The notes beneath the pieces are model-generated. The model searched no databases, was not told the DNA's origin, and saw only the letters and a list, made by a program, of their open reading frames with translations. DNA of 64,000 bases from Paenibacillus sp. JQZ6Y-1 (lineage in GTDB: Bacteria; Bacillota; Bacilli; Paenibacillales; Paenibacillaceae): the NCBI RefSeq assembly GCF_040719145.1, contig NZ_JBFDUZ010000001.1, positions 1,736,001 to 1,800,000 of the forward strand, in the 5' to 3' direction. This document shows positions 26,012 to 35,300 of the stretch, piece after piece. The first letter of the stretch is position 1; the number at the start of each line of letters is the position of its first letter. The translations under genes and the position numbers were made by a program.

Positions 26012-26482
26012 GTGGACTCTGATTCTGCAAAATATACAAGCTATAATCGGCGACATATGGATATTATTCAAGCAGGTATCGAACCGATTCAAGTCTTTTT
26101 GCAAACGGAAAGCCAGCAGGAAAAGGACAATTTGCTATTTTGCATGGATCGGTTTCTCGACCCATGGTTTGGATACGATCTTCCGCATTTCGATCTGATC
26201 ATTGTCTTGCTACAGCAGCATTTGTTTACAGAAGAAACAGTGGAGATCAAGACCGTAATTCTGGAATTGCTGACTCAATATGGAGGGCAAGTACTGGATA
26301 TTATCGCCGATCAGATAGATCAGCTTGAGCCAGAATTACTGGCAGAGGCAGTGTATGCACTAGGAATAACCTACAATCATAAATATATTCCGATTGTGGA
26401 GAAGTATGAATCTCATCATAATAAGACGGTTCGCAATGCTGCTAATGAAGCGTTACGTGAACTGTACCTTACCAAATCATGA
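26012..26482 (+). CDS. small HEAT-like repeat protein
   Basis: This 156-residue protein of paired helices ends in the HEAT-like unit HNKTVRNAANEALRELYLTKS, preceded by similar units (ETVEIKTVILELLTQYGGQ, ELLAEAVYALGITYNHKYIPIVEKYES). GTG 26012 follows GAGGAAGAGG. It starts 48 bp after the TerD-domain gene on the same strand and is probably co-transcribed, so it may serve as a scaffold for that protein; that link is inference. No catalytic motif is seen. Confidence 0.7.
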   Translation: MDSDSAKYTSYNRRHMDIIQAGIEPIQVFLQTESQQEKDNLLFCMDRFLDPWFGYDLPHFDLIIVLLQQHLFTEETVEIKTVILELLTQYGGQVLDIIADQIDQLEPELLAEAVYALGITYNHKYIPIVEKYESHHNKTVRNAANEALRELYLTKS

Positions 26483-26540
26483 AGATGTGGAAAGCAATAG
26501 GATGACGGTGTAAATGGAAATGAAAAAATAAGATAGAGGA

Positions 26541-26589
26541 GAGACGTGAATGGCTGAAGGTTAGTATTCAGCGATTTGCGTCTCTTTTT
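26541..26589 (+). terminator. terminator of the TerD/HEAT operon
   Basis: GAGACG pairs with CGTCTC around an inner GCTGAA/TTCAGC stem and is followed by five T residues. Confidence 0.85.
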
Positions 26590-26703
26590 GTGATGATGTC
26601 TTGTTAGTATGTTTGTGAGTATCCTGTTTTGTTATTTCATTTCGATGGGTATGATGGTTGCTAATTAATGAGGAAGGATAAGCATTGTTTTATTGCATCA
26701 ATT

Positions 26704-26731
26704 AGTTTACATAATAAATATTATGTTGATT
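26704..26731 (-). other. dif-like Xer site 1 (minus orientation)
   Basis: On the plus strand the 11-bp arm AGTTTACATAA, a 6-bp centre TAAATA and an 11-bp arm TTATGTTGATT give the 11-6-11 spacing of a chromosomal dif site. Read on the minus strand the right arm is TTATGTAAACT, identical to the XerD-binding arm of Bacillus dif as I know it. The other arm ends in CATAA. Confidence 0.5.
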
Positions 26732-26851
26732 ATATAAACGTAAAGAGAATTAGAATCAAAAAATGCAATATATTATAAAACATAGCATAGATAAAACAAA
26801 TATCCCTACATAGATCAAATAAAGATAAATATTTCCATTCAACTTCTTAAT

Positions 26852-26879
26852 TATTACCATAATAAATATTATGTAAACT
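26852..26879 (+). other. dif-like Xer site 2
   Basis: Arms TATTACCATAA and TTATGTAAACT flank the 6-bp centre TAAATA. The right arm is the XerD-type arm, the left arm ends CATAA, and the plus-strand centre sequence is the same as in site 1. The site is in inverted orientation to site 1, 120 bp away. Confidence 0.5.
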
Positions 26880-26999
26880 AAATGAGTTGTAAAAAATAAT
26901 ATTGCCCTCATGTATAGAAAGTTTCAATTAAGGGTAAAGGTATAATTAGGTGTAGAATGACAGGAATAGGATCATCCACAAACGAGAGGAGCTTTTCAT

Positions 27000-27878
27000 A
27001 TGACAACCGAAAACCTGAATGCAGCCGCATCTGGTACGTTTAAGATTGGCGGCGACCTGGAAGTGAATCGTCTTGGTTATGGAAGTATGCAACTAACGGG
27101 TAAAGGTGTATGGGGCGACCCGAAAGACCCAGATGAAGCAGTACGCGTCTTGCAGCGCGCAGTAGAGCTAGGTGTTAACTTTATTGATACAGCGGATTCG
27201 TATGGTCCGTTTGTAGCGGAGCAGTTGATCCGTAAGGCGCTGCATCCGTATAGAGATGATCTGATTATCGCTACCAAAGCGGGTTTAACCCGTTCCGGTC
27301 CAAATGATTGGCGTCCAGTAGGACGTCCAGAGTATTTGCGTCAGCAGGCAGAGCTTAGTCTGCGTCATCTAGACTTGGAGCGCATCGATCTATTTCAATT
27401 GCACCGCATTGATCCGAAGGTGCCACTGGAAGAACAGCTTGGCGAACTGGAAAAGCTGCGTCAAGAAGGCAAGATTCGCCATATCGGTCTGAGTGAAGTA
27501 GACGTCGACCAGCTACATGCAGCAAGCCAAATTACCAAAATCGCGTCTGTGCAAAATCTCTATAATCTGTCCACTCGCAAGTCGGAGGACCTGCTCAACG
27601 AGGCAGAAAAGCAAAATATCGCCTTTATCCCGTGGTTCCCACTGGCAACCGGCGAACTCGCACGCGATGGCGGTCCATTGGACGAAATCTCCAAAAAACT
27701 GAATGCCAAACCAGCACAAGTAGCTCTTGCATGGCTGCTGCGTCGTTCTCCGGTTATTCTGCCGATTCCGGGTACATCGACGGTATCGCATTTGGATGAA
27801 AATATCGAAGCGGCGAATCTGCAATTGAGCGATGAGGACTTTGCTACATTGGATCAGCTGTCTAAGCAAGGGGAATAG
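27000..27878 (+). CDS. aldo/keto reductase
   Basis: This 292-residue TIM-barrel oxidoreductase contains the catalytic tetrad Asp63, Tyr68 (FIDTADSYG), Lys93 (ATKAG) and His135 (FQLHRID). Its C-terminal NADPH-binding segment is [19 protein letters not shown]. It reduces small aldehydes or ketones using NADPH; the natural substrate is not deducible. The length is typical of the AKR11/YdbC-like bacterial group. It is monocistronic, with a strong terminator downstream and an AT-rich region with dif-like sites upstream. Confidence 0.92.
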   Translation: MTTENLNAAASGTFKIGGDLEVNRLGYGSMQLTGKGVWGDPKDPDEAVRVLQRAVELGVNFIDTADSYGPFVAEQLIRKALHPYRDDLIIATKAGLTRSGPNDWRPVGRPEYLRQQAELSLRHLDLERIDLFQLHRIDPKVPLEEQLGELEKLRQEGKIRHIGLSEVDVDQLHAASQITKIASVQNLYNLSTRKSEDLLNEAEKQNIAFIPWFPLATGELARDGGPLDEISKKLNAKPAQVALAWLLRRSPVILPIPGTSTVSHLDENIEAANLQLSDEDFATLDQLSKQGE

Positions 27879-27952
27879 GTTTATATGAGTTAGCATAATC
27901 AGTTACACAGTATAGCCAATCATCATAAGTTTGGATGAGGTTCAACTATACA

Positions 27953-27990
27953 AAACCCGAAGTGCCAGCATACGGCACTTCGGGTTTTTT
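27953..27990 (+). terminator. terminator of the aldo/keto reductase gene
   Basis: AAACCCGAAGTGCC and GGCACTTCGGGTTT make a perfect 14-bp stem followed by T residues. Confidence 0.92.
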
Positions 27991-28102
27991 ACATATTCAG
28001 CGGCAAAATCATTCATTCACATCCATTAAGGCATCCAAGCTGCAATAATATACTATAGCCATTCCATAACGACAGGTATATTGATATAAAAACACCGCCA
28101 AC

Positions 28103-28705
28103 GTGCAGAGAGGGGTTTTTCCCATCAGTATCCTGTCCTTTTTATTGTATTGCTTCATTATTACGTTCACACCCGGTCCAAGCACCATCGTTATTCTCTC
28201 AATTGCCCAAAAAGAGGGGACTCAGCGAGCATTGCGTTACACCTACGGTGCTACACTGGCGTTCGCGTTGCTGCTTGCGGCATCCGCCTTTTTGAATAGT
28301 ATGCTGGCAGCCGTGTTGCCTAAAGTTATGATTGTTATGCAGATTGTCGGTAGCGCATATATGCTGTATCTGGCGTACCAGATTTCACGCAAATCCAAAA
28401 CATCCAAATCGGGTACATTTAGCGGCATGGGTACCTTTCATTCTGGCTTTATCACACAATTCGTCAATCCCAAAGTCATTATGTTCACGATGACTGTGAT
28501 TCCGACGTTTATTATGCCATACTATCCGGCGATCAGCGGACTAACAATGGGCGTGCTCGTCATTACCTGTATCGGATTTCTTGCCTATACAACATGGGTG
28601 ATGTTTGGTACAATTTTCAAACAGTTTCTACAGCGGCATCAACGACCAGCGAATCTGATTATGACACTATTTCTGATCTACGCTGTCGTTATGATCTGGG
28701 TATAG
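28103..28705 (+). CDS. LysE/RhtB-family amino-acid exporter
   Basis: This protein of about 200 residues has roughly six hydrophobic segments and the family signature FTPGPSTIVILSIAQKEG near the N-terminus, with FVNPKVIMFTMTVIP later. It exports amino acids or related metabolites. The start is unclear: GTG 28103 has no good site upstream, whereas AGAGAGGGG (28107-28115) sits 8 bp before an ATC codon at 28124 where the conserved family sequence begins. A rare ATC start or a sequencing difference is possible. An AraC regulator follows 12 bp downstream and probably controls it. Confidence 0.85.
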   Translation: MQRGVFPISILSFLLYCFIITFTPGPSTIVILSIAQKEGTQRALRYTYGATLAFALLLAASAFLNSMLAAVLPKVMIVMQIVGSAYMLYLAYQISRKSKTSKSGTFSGMGTFHSGFITQFVNPKVIMFTMTVIPTFIMPYYPAISGLTMGVLVITCIGFLAYTTWVMFGTIFKQFLQRHQRPANLIMTLFLIYAVVMIWV

Positions 28706-28717
28706 GAGGAGAATGCG

Positions 28718-29503
28718 GTGAATCCGACAGAGCATTTTATCTATAAAAAAGCAGCGGGTATTACGATGCTGTCCGCCAGTATCAACGAATTTACGTACAA
28801 ACGCCATTCGCATCAGGAATATTCACTTGGCGTGACACTGCGCGGGATTCAGCGGTTTACGATGGATGGCAGTCTGCAACTGTCGCATTCCAGCGGAGTG
28901 ATGCTATTCAATCCCGAACAGGCGCATGATGGCATGGCAAATGACCGCAGCGGGCTGGATTACGTCATGCTGTATGTCGACCCACAGCTCATGACCGAAG
29001 CCACTGGGCAAAAAGAGCTGCTGCGCTTCTCATCGCCCATCGTTTACGATCCTGTCTTAAACCGCAAAATCGTCTCCTTATCTAAAGCGATGTTGAGCGA
29101 TCAGGATGACGCATTGTGCAGTGAATTGCTAATCTCCTTGACTGACAGCCTTGCCCGTACGGATTGGACCTCCCGTGCTTCACAGGATGTCGGATTTATC
29201 CGTAAATCCAAAGATATGCTGCATGCAGATCTTGGCGGCGTGATGAAGCTGGAAGAGATTAGCGCAGAGCTGGGACAGTCCAAGTTCCAATTCATCCGTA
29301 TGTTTAAAGCACAGACGGGCATTTCGCCTTACCAATACTTTCTAAATCGCAAAATTGAGTACGCCAAGCAGCTGATCGAGCAGAACAAGGATGTATACAC
29401 AGCGGTGACGGAATGCGGATTTGTAGATTTAACGCATTTGAATAAGCATTTTAAAAGCGTGTATGGCATTACTGCTTTTGAATATATGACGTATCTTGGA
29501 TAA
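28718..29503 (+). CDS. AraC-family regulator linked to the LysE exporter
   Basis: This 261-residue protein has an N-terminal cupin-type sensor (YKRHSHQEYSLGVTLRGIQRF) and a C-terminal double helix-turn-helix (about residues 165-261) with KLEEISAELGQSKFQFIRMFKAQTGISPYQYFLNRKIEYAKQLI and the second unit TECGFVDLTHLNKHFKSVYGIT. GTG 28718 follows TAGGAGGAG. It is translated right after the exporter gene and is expected to activate it in response to an amino acid or toxic analogue. Confidence 0.92.
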   Translation: MNPTEHFIYKKAAGITMLSASINEFTYKRHSHQEYSLGVTLRGIQRFTMDGSLQLSHSSGVMLFNPEQAHDGMANDRSGLDYVMLYVDPQLMTEATGQKELLRFSSPIVYDPVLNRKIVSLSKAMLSDQDDALCSELLISLTDSLARTDWTSRASQDVGFIRKSKDMLHADLGGVMKLEEISAELGQSKFQFIRMFKAQTGISPYQYFLNRKIEYAKQLIEQNKDVYTAVTECGFVDLTHLNKHFKSVYGITAFEYMTYLG

Positions 29504-29511
29504 AGAATACA

Positions 29512-29556
29512 AGCCAGATGAACACCGGACTATCCGATGAGCATCTGGCTTCTTTT
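29512..29556 (+). terminator. terminator after the LysE-AraC operon
   Basis: AGCCAGATG pairs with CATCTGGCT, with an inner CCGG/TCCG pairing, followed by a T-rich tract. Confidence 0.8.
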
Positions 29557-29605
29557 CATACTATAAGCTTTATCTGCTAAATCTACTAAACTTCGCTAAT
29601 CGTAT

Positions 29606-30523
29606 TCACGCATTGAGCGTGGTTCCGTATTTTTCCTTCCATTGCTTCATATCCGTGCGCGGTGGCGCACCGAATAAGCGTGCATACTCCCGGCTGAATT
29701 GGGAAGCACTCTCATATCCCACACGAAAAGCAACATCTGCGGCATCCGCTGATTCTGCGAGCAGCAAGCGCCTTGCCTCCTGCAAACGAAGCTGCTTTTG
29801 GAATTGCAATGGACTCATCGCAGTAATCTCCTTGAAATTACGGTGAAACGACGACACGCTCATGCTCGCCAGCTCCGCCAATTCCTCCACACGTAGTGGC
29901 TGATCATACTGCTGAATAATCTGCTCAATTACTTCATGAATGCGATATGAGCTGCTGCCTTCCAACGCAATCTGTGCCAGAGTTACACCATACGGAGTTT
30001 GAAGCAGCTTATATAAGATCTCTTTGGTAAACAGTGGCGCTAGAAACGGAATATCTTTTGGCTGCTCCAACAATCGTGTCAGTCGCACTGCCGCATCCAA
30101 TAACTGCTGCTCACTTTGCCCAACAAACAATGCCCGTTTCGCATGATCACGCGGCATCTGTGGCAGATCGGTATTATGAAGTACTTCCAGAATCTGTGCT
30201 TGAGAGAATTCCAGCTTAAAGCTTAAATACGGCTCGTCCACTGATGCCTGTACTACCTGACCGACAACCGGCAGATTCATGGAAGCAACCAGATAGCTGG
30301 CAGGTCCATAGGCAAGATGCTCGTTAGCGAGAAAAATATCTTTGGCACCGCTGGCAATCATGCACAGACAAGGCTGATATACGCGAAAAGCACGTTCCGT
30401 CGTCTGCCGATGATGTATGAGAAACAGCGAAGGTACTGCTGTTTCAAACAATCCTTCGTCTGGGCAATGCCGTTGAATAAGTGTTGCCAGCTCCGCATTC
30501 TGATGATGTAGCTGCTGGGTCAT
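29606..30523 (-). CDS. AraC_N-type transcriptional regulator (YqhC-like)
   Basis: This 305-residue regulator has the AraC_N ligand domain (HHRQTTERAFRVYQPCLCMIASGAKDIFLANEHLAYG). The C-terminal double helix-turn-helix (about residues 205-305) includes RVEELAELASMSVSSFHRNFKEITAMSPLQFQKQLRLQEARRLL and VAFRVGYESASQFSREYARLFGAPP. ATG 30523 is used because GAGGAGG precedes it; the longer frame lacks a site. Members such as YqhC activate reductase genes in response to aldehydes. Here the divergent neighbour is an aldo/keto reductase, the same logic as the pair at 41228/42366. Confidence 0.93.
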   Translation of the reverse strand: MTQQLHHQNAELATLIQRHCPDEGLFETAVPSLFLIHHRQTTERAFRVYQPCLCMIASGAKDIFLANEHLAYGPASYLVASMNLPVVGQVVQASVDEPYLSFKLEFSQAQILEVLHNTDLPQMPRDHAKRALFVGQSEQQLLDAAVRLTRLLEQPKDIPFLAPLFTKEILYKLLQTPYGVTLAQIALEGSSSYRIHEVIEQIIQQYDQPLRVEELAELASMSVSSFHRNFKEITAMSPLQFQKQLRLQEARRLLLAESADAADVAFRVGYESASQFSREYARLFGAPPRTDMKQWKEKYGTTLNA

Positions 30524-30617
30524 ACGATGGGTTCCTCCTCTGTATAAGCTACTGTGAAGTTTGGCTATGTCTGCATTATATACCTGTGACATTGCTACTG
30601 TTAATGGTCATAAGAGA

Positions 30618-30630
30618 AATAGGCAATCAT
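30618..30630. promoter_or_regulatory. candidate AraC_N operator motif, copy 1
   Basis: AATAGGCAATCAT lies 95 bp upstream of the AraC_N gene start. A near-identical 13-mer (AATAGGCAATGAT) lies 100 bp upstream of the second AraC_N gene at 42248. The shared position and sequence suggest a regulator-binding element for both divergent oxidoreductase promoters. Confidence 0.5.
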
Positions 30631-30850
30631 TTGAGACGAATGAGATAACGGTTTTGCTGGGACTGCGGCATACTGAAGGAGTAGTCGCTGTGTGTTATAC
30701 AACATAGACAGTCTCATGAAGCAGAGAAAGGAGGTGACCTCGGCTTCGCAACCCTTTTATCATATGTCTATGTTGCTGTTCTAGTATTGCAGCAATCAAG
30801 AATCGGCATAAATGCAGGTTGTCGTTGCCGTGATCATGATGGAGAAATGG

Positions 30851-31042
30851 ATGATGTATTTTGAGAAACGTTTGATATGGCGTCTGCACACATTGATACA
30901 GCATGAAACAGAAGCCCCATTCCGTGAGTTATATCAACAATCGCTGGATCAATTGGAGCGCAAATATCCAGAAGCTTCACCATCCACACGTAAAGGTTAT
31001 CCATGCAAACGCATGTTCATACGCGATCTCAATAAAGGATAA
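30851..31042 (+). CDS. small hypothetical protein upstream of the aldo/keto reductase
   Basis: A 63-residue reading frame encodes a charged helical peptide (EAPFRELYQQSLDQLERKYPEA). GGAG at 30841-30844 sits 6 bp before ATG 30851. The stop is directly followed by AAGGAGA, the ribosome binding site of the next gene, so translational coupling is plausible. The amino-acid composition looks natural for a protein, but I do not recognise the family and it could still be chance. Confidence 0.45.
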   Translation: MMYFEKRLIWRLHTLIQHETEAPFRELYQQSLDQLERKYPEASPSTRKGYPCKRMFIRDLNKG

Positions 31043-31057
31043 AGGAGACAGTATCTT

Positions 31058-32038
31058 ATGGAATATAGCAAACTTGGCAACACAGGTCTCGACATTTCCC
31101 GTATTTGCCTCGGCTGCATGGGCTTTGGCGATGCTAGCCGCTGGGTACACCCGTGGGTAAAAGACGAGGAAACCAGTCGCTCTATCATTAAAAAAGCATT
31201 GGAGCTAGGTATTAATTTCTTCGATACTGCCAATGTCTATTCGATGGGCAGCAGCGAAGAATATCTTGGTCGTGCGCTCAAAGACTATGCGAACCGCGAC
31301 GAAATCGTCATCGCCACCAAAGTATTTAGTCGAATGAAGGAAGGTCCGAATGGTGCAGGTCTGTCCCGTAAAGCAATATTAAGCGAAATCGATCAAAGTC
31401 TTCTACGTCTAGGTACCGATTATGTCGATCTATACCAGATTCATCGCTGGGATTATACCACACCGATTGAAGAAACGATGGAAGCCCTACACGATCTGGT
31501 CAAAGCAGGCAAAGTGCGCTATATTGGGGCATCTGCCATGTATGCATGGCAATTCCAAAAAGCACTGCATGTTGCTGAAAAAAACAACTGGACGCGATTC
31601 GTCTCCATGCAAAATCACCTCAATCTGCTATACCGCGAAGAGGAACGCGAGATGCTGCCATTGTGTCGTGATGCAGGGATTGGCGTTATTCCGTACAGCC
31701 CGCTCGCGTCTGGGCGTCTCACCCGCGATCCAGAAGCACAAACCTTCCGCTCGGAAAGCGATCAGATACAAAAATCCAAATACGACGCGACGCTCGACAC
31801 TGACCGTGTCATTATCCAACGTGTCGCCGAACTGGCATCCAAATATGAGGTGACTCGTGCGAATATCGCTACTGCATGGCTGCTGCAAAAAACACCTGTC
31901 AACGCACCGATCATCGGAGCAACCAAAATTACGCATCTGGAGGATGCAGTGGCGGCGCTGGATGTGAAACTAACGGACGAGGATGTGGCCTTTTTGGAAG
32001 AACCGTATGTGCCGCATCCTGTAGTGGGTGCGAACTAA
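31058..32038 (+). CDS. aldo/keto reductase under AraC_N control
   Basis: This 326-residue TIM-barrel reductase contains the tetrad Asp56, Tyr61 (FFDTANVYSMG), Lys88 (IATKVF) and His129 (YQIHR), with a cofactor segment NAPIIGATKITHLEDAV near the C-terminus. The sequence LGNTGLDISRICLGCMGFGD at the start is typical of the AKR group including YhdN-like general stress reductases. It is divergent from an AraC_N regulator and likely induced by reactive aldehydes. A 63-residue frame immediately upstream may be co-translated. Confidence 0.93.
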   Translation: MEYSKLGNTGLDISRICLGCMGFGDASRWVHPWVKDEETSRSIIKKALELGINFFDTANVYSMGSSEEYLGRALKDYANRDEIVIATKVFSRMKEGPNGAGLSRKAILSEIDQSLLRLGTDYVDLYQIHRWDYTTPIEETMEALHDLVKAGKVRYIGASAMYAWQFQKALHVAEKNNWTRFVSMQNHLNLLYREEEREMLPLCRDAGIGVIPYSPLASGRLTRDPEAQTFRSESDQIQKSKYDATLDTDRVIIQRVAELASKYEVTRANIATAWLLQKTPVNAPIIGATKITHLEDAVAALDVKLTDEDVAFLEEPYVPHPVVGAN

Positions 32039-32099
32039 GTCTGTTTGCAACATTACCCTTTATCGAATGTGATCAACGATCACAAATAAGAAGTCTCTT

Positions 32100-32141
32100 A
32101 TCCGATTCTGCCAAATGTTATATGACGCAGGATCGGATTTT
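32100..32141 (+). terminator. terminator of the second aldo/keto reductase gene
   Basis: ATCCGAT-T-CTGC pairs with GCAG-G-ATCGGAT, followed by T residues. Confidence 0.8.
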
Positions 32142-32350
32142 TACATATTGAAGTAAGTTACCATGCAATCTGGAAAAAAAGTAGCCACATAGCAACCAAA
32201 TTACCTCTTCACTCGTCAAGTATCATATAGCATGCTGTTCAGCCACCCATATCTGCGCCCGGATGGTCAGCAGACTATGATATAGTAGCTAGTAGAATCA
32301 CAGATCGTACCAGCTTCATACTACATAGAATAACGGAGGATTAGACTGCA

Positions 32351-35300
32351 ATGACGATCAATCCCACAGATATTCAAATTGTCGAATACGAACCGCGTTA
32401 TGCTGCATCCATTGCGGACATGTGGAACGCTAGCCATGAGAGCTGGGGCGGTGACAACGCAATCCAAACGGAACAAATGATTTTGAAGGAACATCACAAT
32501 AGCGTTCATTTGAATGTGTTTCTGGCAGTGAACCAAGATGAAGTCATCGGATATTGTAGCTTTTCGCATTACAAAGAAGACGCAGGAGCGCTCTATATTG
32601 CCCTGCTGAATGTACGCCCAGATTATCACGGGCAAAAGATCGGCAAACGCTTAGTGCTGCGCGCGGTAGAAGAAACGATCACGCTTGGTTGGCCACGTGT
32701 GGATCTGTATACATGGCCAGGCAATGTCAAAGCGGTTCCTGCATACAAAAAAGCAGGCTTTTTCTGGGAGCGCCGTGACGATGTTACCCATCTGATCAAC
32801 CTGATTCCGTCTGTATTGCAAACGCCTGCGGTACAGTCGTATTTTGATCAGATTGACTGGTATAACGATAGTGTACGCGAGATTGCGACACAGCCGGATG
32901 GAGAAGGCGAGAACGGGTTCGATTATTTCGTCTATGAATGGCGCAAAGATGACCTGCATCTGCGAATGGAATATGAGCGTACGGGACGAGGGCTGCGCCT
33001 GATTGAAACCGACGATTATCTTATTTCCGCTACCATTCCGAAGCAGCATCGTTTGCCGTTTGGCATGAGCTATCCCATACAATACGAGATCGTCAACAAA
33101 ACAGGTAAGCCGCTGCAAGTAGACATTAACGCCTCAGGCAATGAGCAGGTGGATTATGAGCTGCACCAGTCCGTAACGGTGCAGCAACGCGAAACGATAC
33201 AAGGCAGCTTTGTATTGAAACCGATTGAGCAGGAACAGAATCCGTTTCAAACCCATCCTGTTGTCGAGGCGGAGCTACTCATTAACGGGCTTGCTGCGGT
33301 ATTCAAGTTAGGCGTCGAACCGAAATTCCCCGTACGGCTCAAGCTACAGCCGCCGCATCGTACGCTGTATGTTGGCGATCAGGTGGAATTGGAGCTATCG
33401 GTCGAGAATGAATACGACACCGAAGAAACGTATCGTATCCGCTGGCCGCAGCATGCGCTGCTCTCGTTTGTTGAGCCAGAGCTGTTGATTACTGTACCCG
33501 CACAATCGCGCCGTTCGGTCATGGTTACAGCTCAAGTACTTCAATACGGCATCTGGCATGAGCGTATAACCATTGATAAGGCAAATGGCGATGCAATGAT
33601 TCATGTGCTGGATCAATACGTCAGTCTCGTCTTGCCACATGTGCAGTCTGCTTTTGGCGGCGAAACAGAGAAAGAATGGGTCGCAGTCAACGGCTTGTGT
33701 CATGTGCACTTGAACAAGGAAAGCAACAGCCTCAACGTGTATTATGGCTCGGAGCAGGGCACGGTATTGTTTTATCCGAAGTTTGGTTTGCCGTATAACG
33801 ATGCGTTTCAGAAGAATCGTCCAGTACGCGTAAGCTTCCGTCAGGAGGACCATATGATCATGGAAGTGGAATACGAGCTGGAGTCGCAACAGCTGCAATT
33901 CACTACCGTGATTACACTACAACGCAATGGCATTGTCACGCGGCATCATATCGTACGAAATCAGATGAATGAGCAACGGATAGAACCATTATTTTTAAAA
34001 GAAAAATTCGCAATTTCGCTGCATGATAGTGTTATTCCTTATCGCGGCGAGTTTATTCACACATCCAGTGGGCCAGATGCGTCCTCTAGCGATTATTGGC
34101 TAGTAGAGGATTGGAGCGAGAACTGGGTGTTTACACAGAAGGATCATTCCGCATGGGGAACCAGTTGGCCGCAACATCTGCCATTGCAGCGCGATCTCTG
34201 GCATTATGCGTTGGAGCATCCGCTTGGTGTACTACAGTCAGGCGAAGTGGTAACTACATCCGCGATTACGCTGGCGGGCGGAACATGGAGCCGCTGGCAG
34301 GATTTCCGTTCCTTTGCAATTGCTGAGGGTACGAAGGAGTCATTATCGACCTTACCGCCACTGGAACTTGTATTCAACAACGGCAATCCGTTTGTACATG
34401 GTGTAGCCGCTCCGATCCAATTAATCGAACACAAAAATGCCGTACTGGATGGCAAAATGCTCGTGGAATCGCAACAAGCACAGAATCATTCGCATACGTC
34501 TAACGATGGTAATATGTCAATCCAGCCGCAGCAATTCCACATGCCGCTGGAAGAGCAGTTGCGCCAATACAATGGATCGTGGTCGTTGGAATCCCAACGT
34601 TCTGGTGAAGTGGATGTACTGAATATCCATCTCGATATGGATAGCTATGAGCTGAAGCAGCAACGCTTGCTAATTCCGGTTGCGGATCATTCAGTGAACA
34701 TGCAGATTATCACGGATGAGCATGGTGAGGTTCATAGTGTGAACAATGGCATATTGGAGTTCAAAGCAAGCGAAGCTTTTGCACCGACGATCTTTTCCTT
34801 ACAATATAAAGGGCAGGAATGGCTAGATTCTTCTTACCCACAGCCCGGTCCCAAATCATGGTGGAACCCGTGGCTGGGCGGATTGTCACTTCAAATTGGT
34901 GAAATGTCGCAAGCTAGCATGCTGGAAGAAACACATACATGCTCATTTACAGAAATGCTAGATACAAATGGGAATCGCTGGTCAGGAATTGCCATTGATA
35001 CAGCTATTCGCAAAAACGCCAAATTCAAAGGCTTGTCTTTGCGCCAATACTATCTCACGTTGCCGGGGGTACCGCTCGTCGCTTCGGTTGTGCGTGTGGA
35101 TCAGCAAACGGGTACAAGCTTGACTCCACTAAATGTGCGCTACTGGAACTATTACAAGCCGGGAGAAGATATGGCTTCCGGTAAACTGCATGTTCGCAAT
35201 ACAGTGGGTGAAGAATTGGTCTACAAAGCGGGTAAAGTAGAGTATGATGTTCGTGTTCTGAGCGGAACGGCACGCTTGAGTTCCAGTGAACGAAATCATC

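Larger units (their letters stand above)
26590..26999. other. AT-rich gene-free stretch containing dif-like sites
   Basis: About 410 bp, very AT-rich, without a convincing reading frame. It holds two inverted dif-like sites (listed separately) around a 120-bp core with only A/T-rich sequence. The GAGAGGAGC near 26985 is the ribosome binding site of the downstream aldo/keto reductase. Confidence 0.6.

Noticed and set aside
26702-26881. MITE or small insertion sequence with 24-bp terminal inverted repeats
   Set aside because: Possible, but there is no clear target-site duplication, and the 11-6-11 arm spacing with XerD-type arms fits dif-like sites better; kept as an alternative in the finding.
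30729-30780. Very strong AAAGGAGGTGA followed by a short frame (about 16 codons from GTG)
   Set aside because: The peptide is short and featureless; it may be a leader peptide or a chance match, so it was not listed as a gene.
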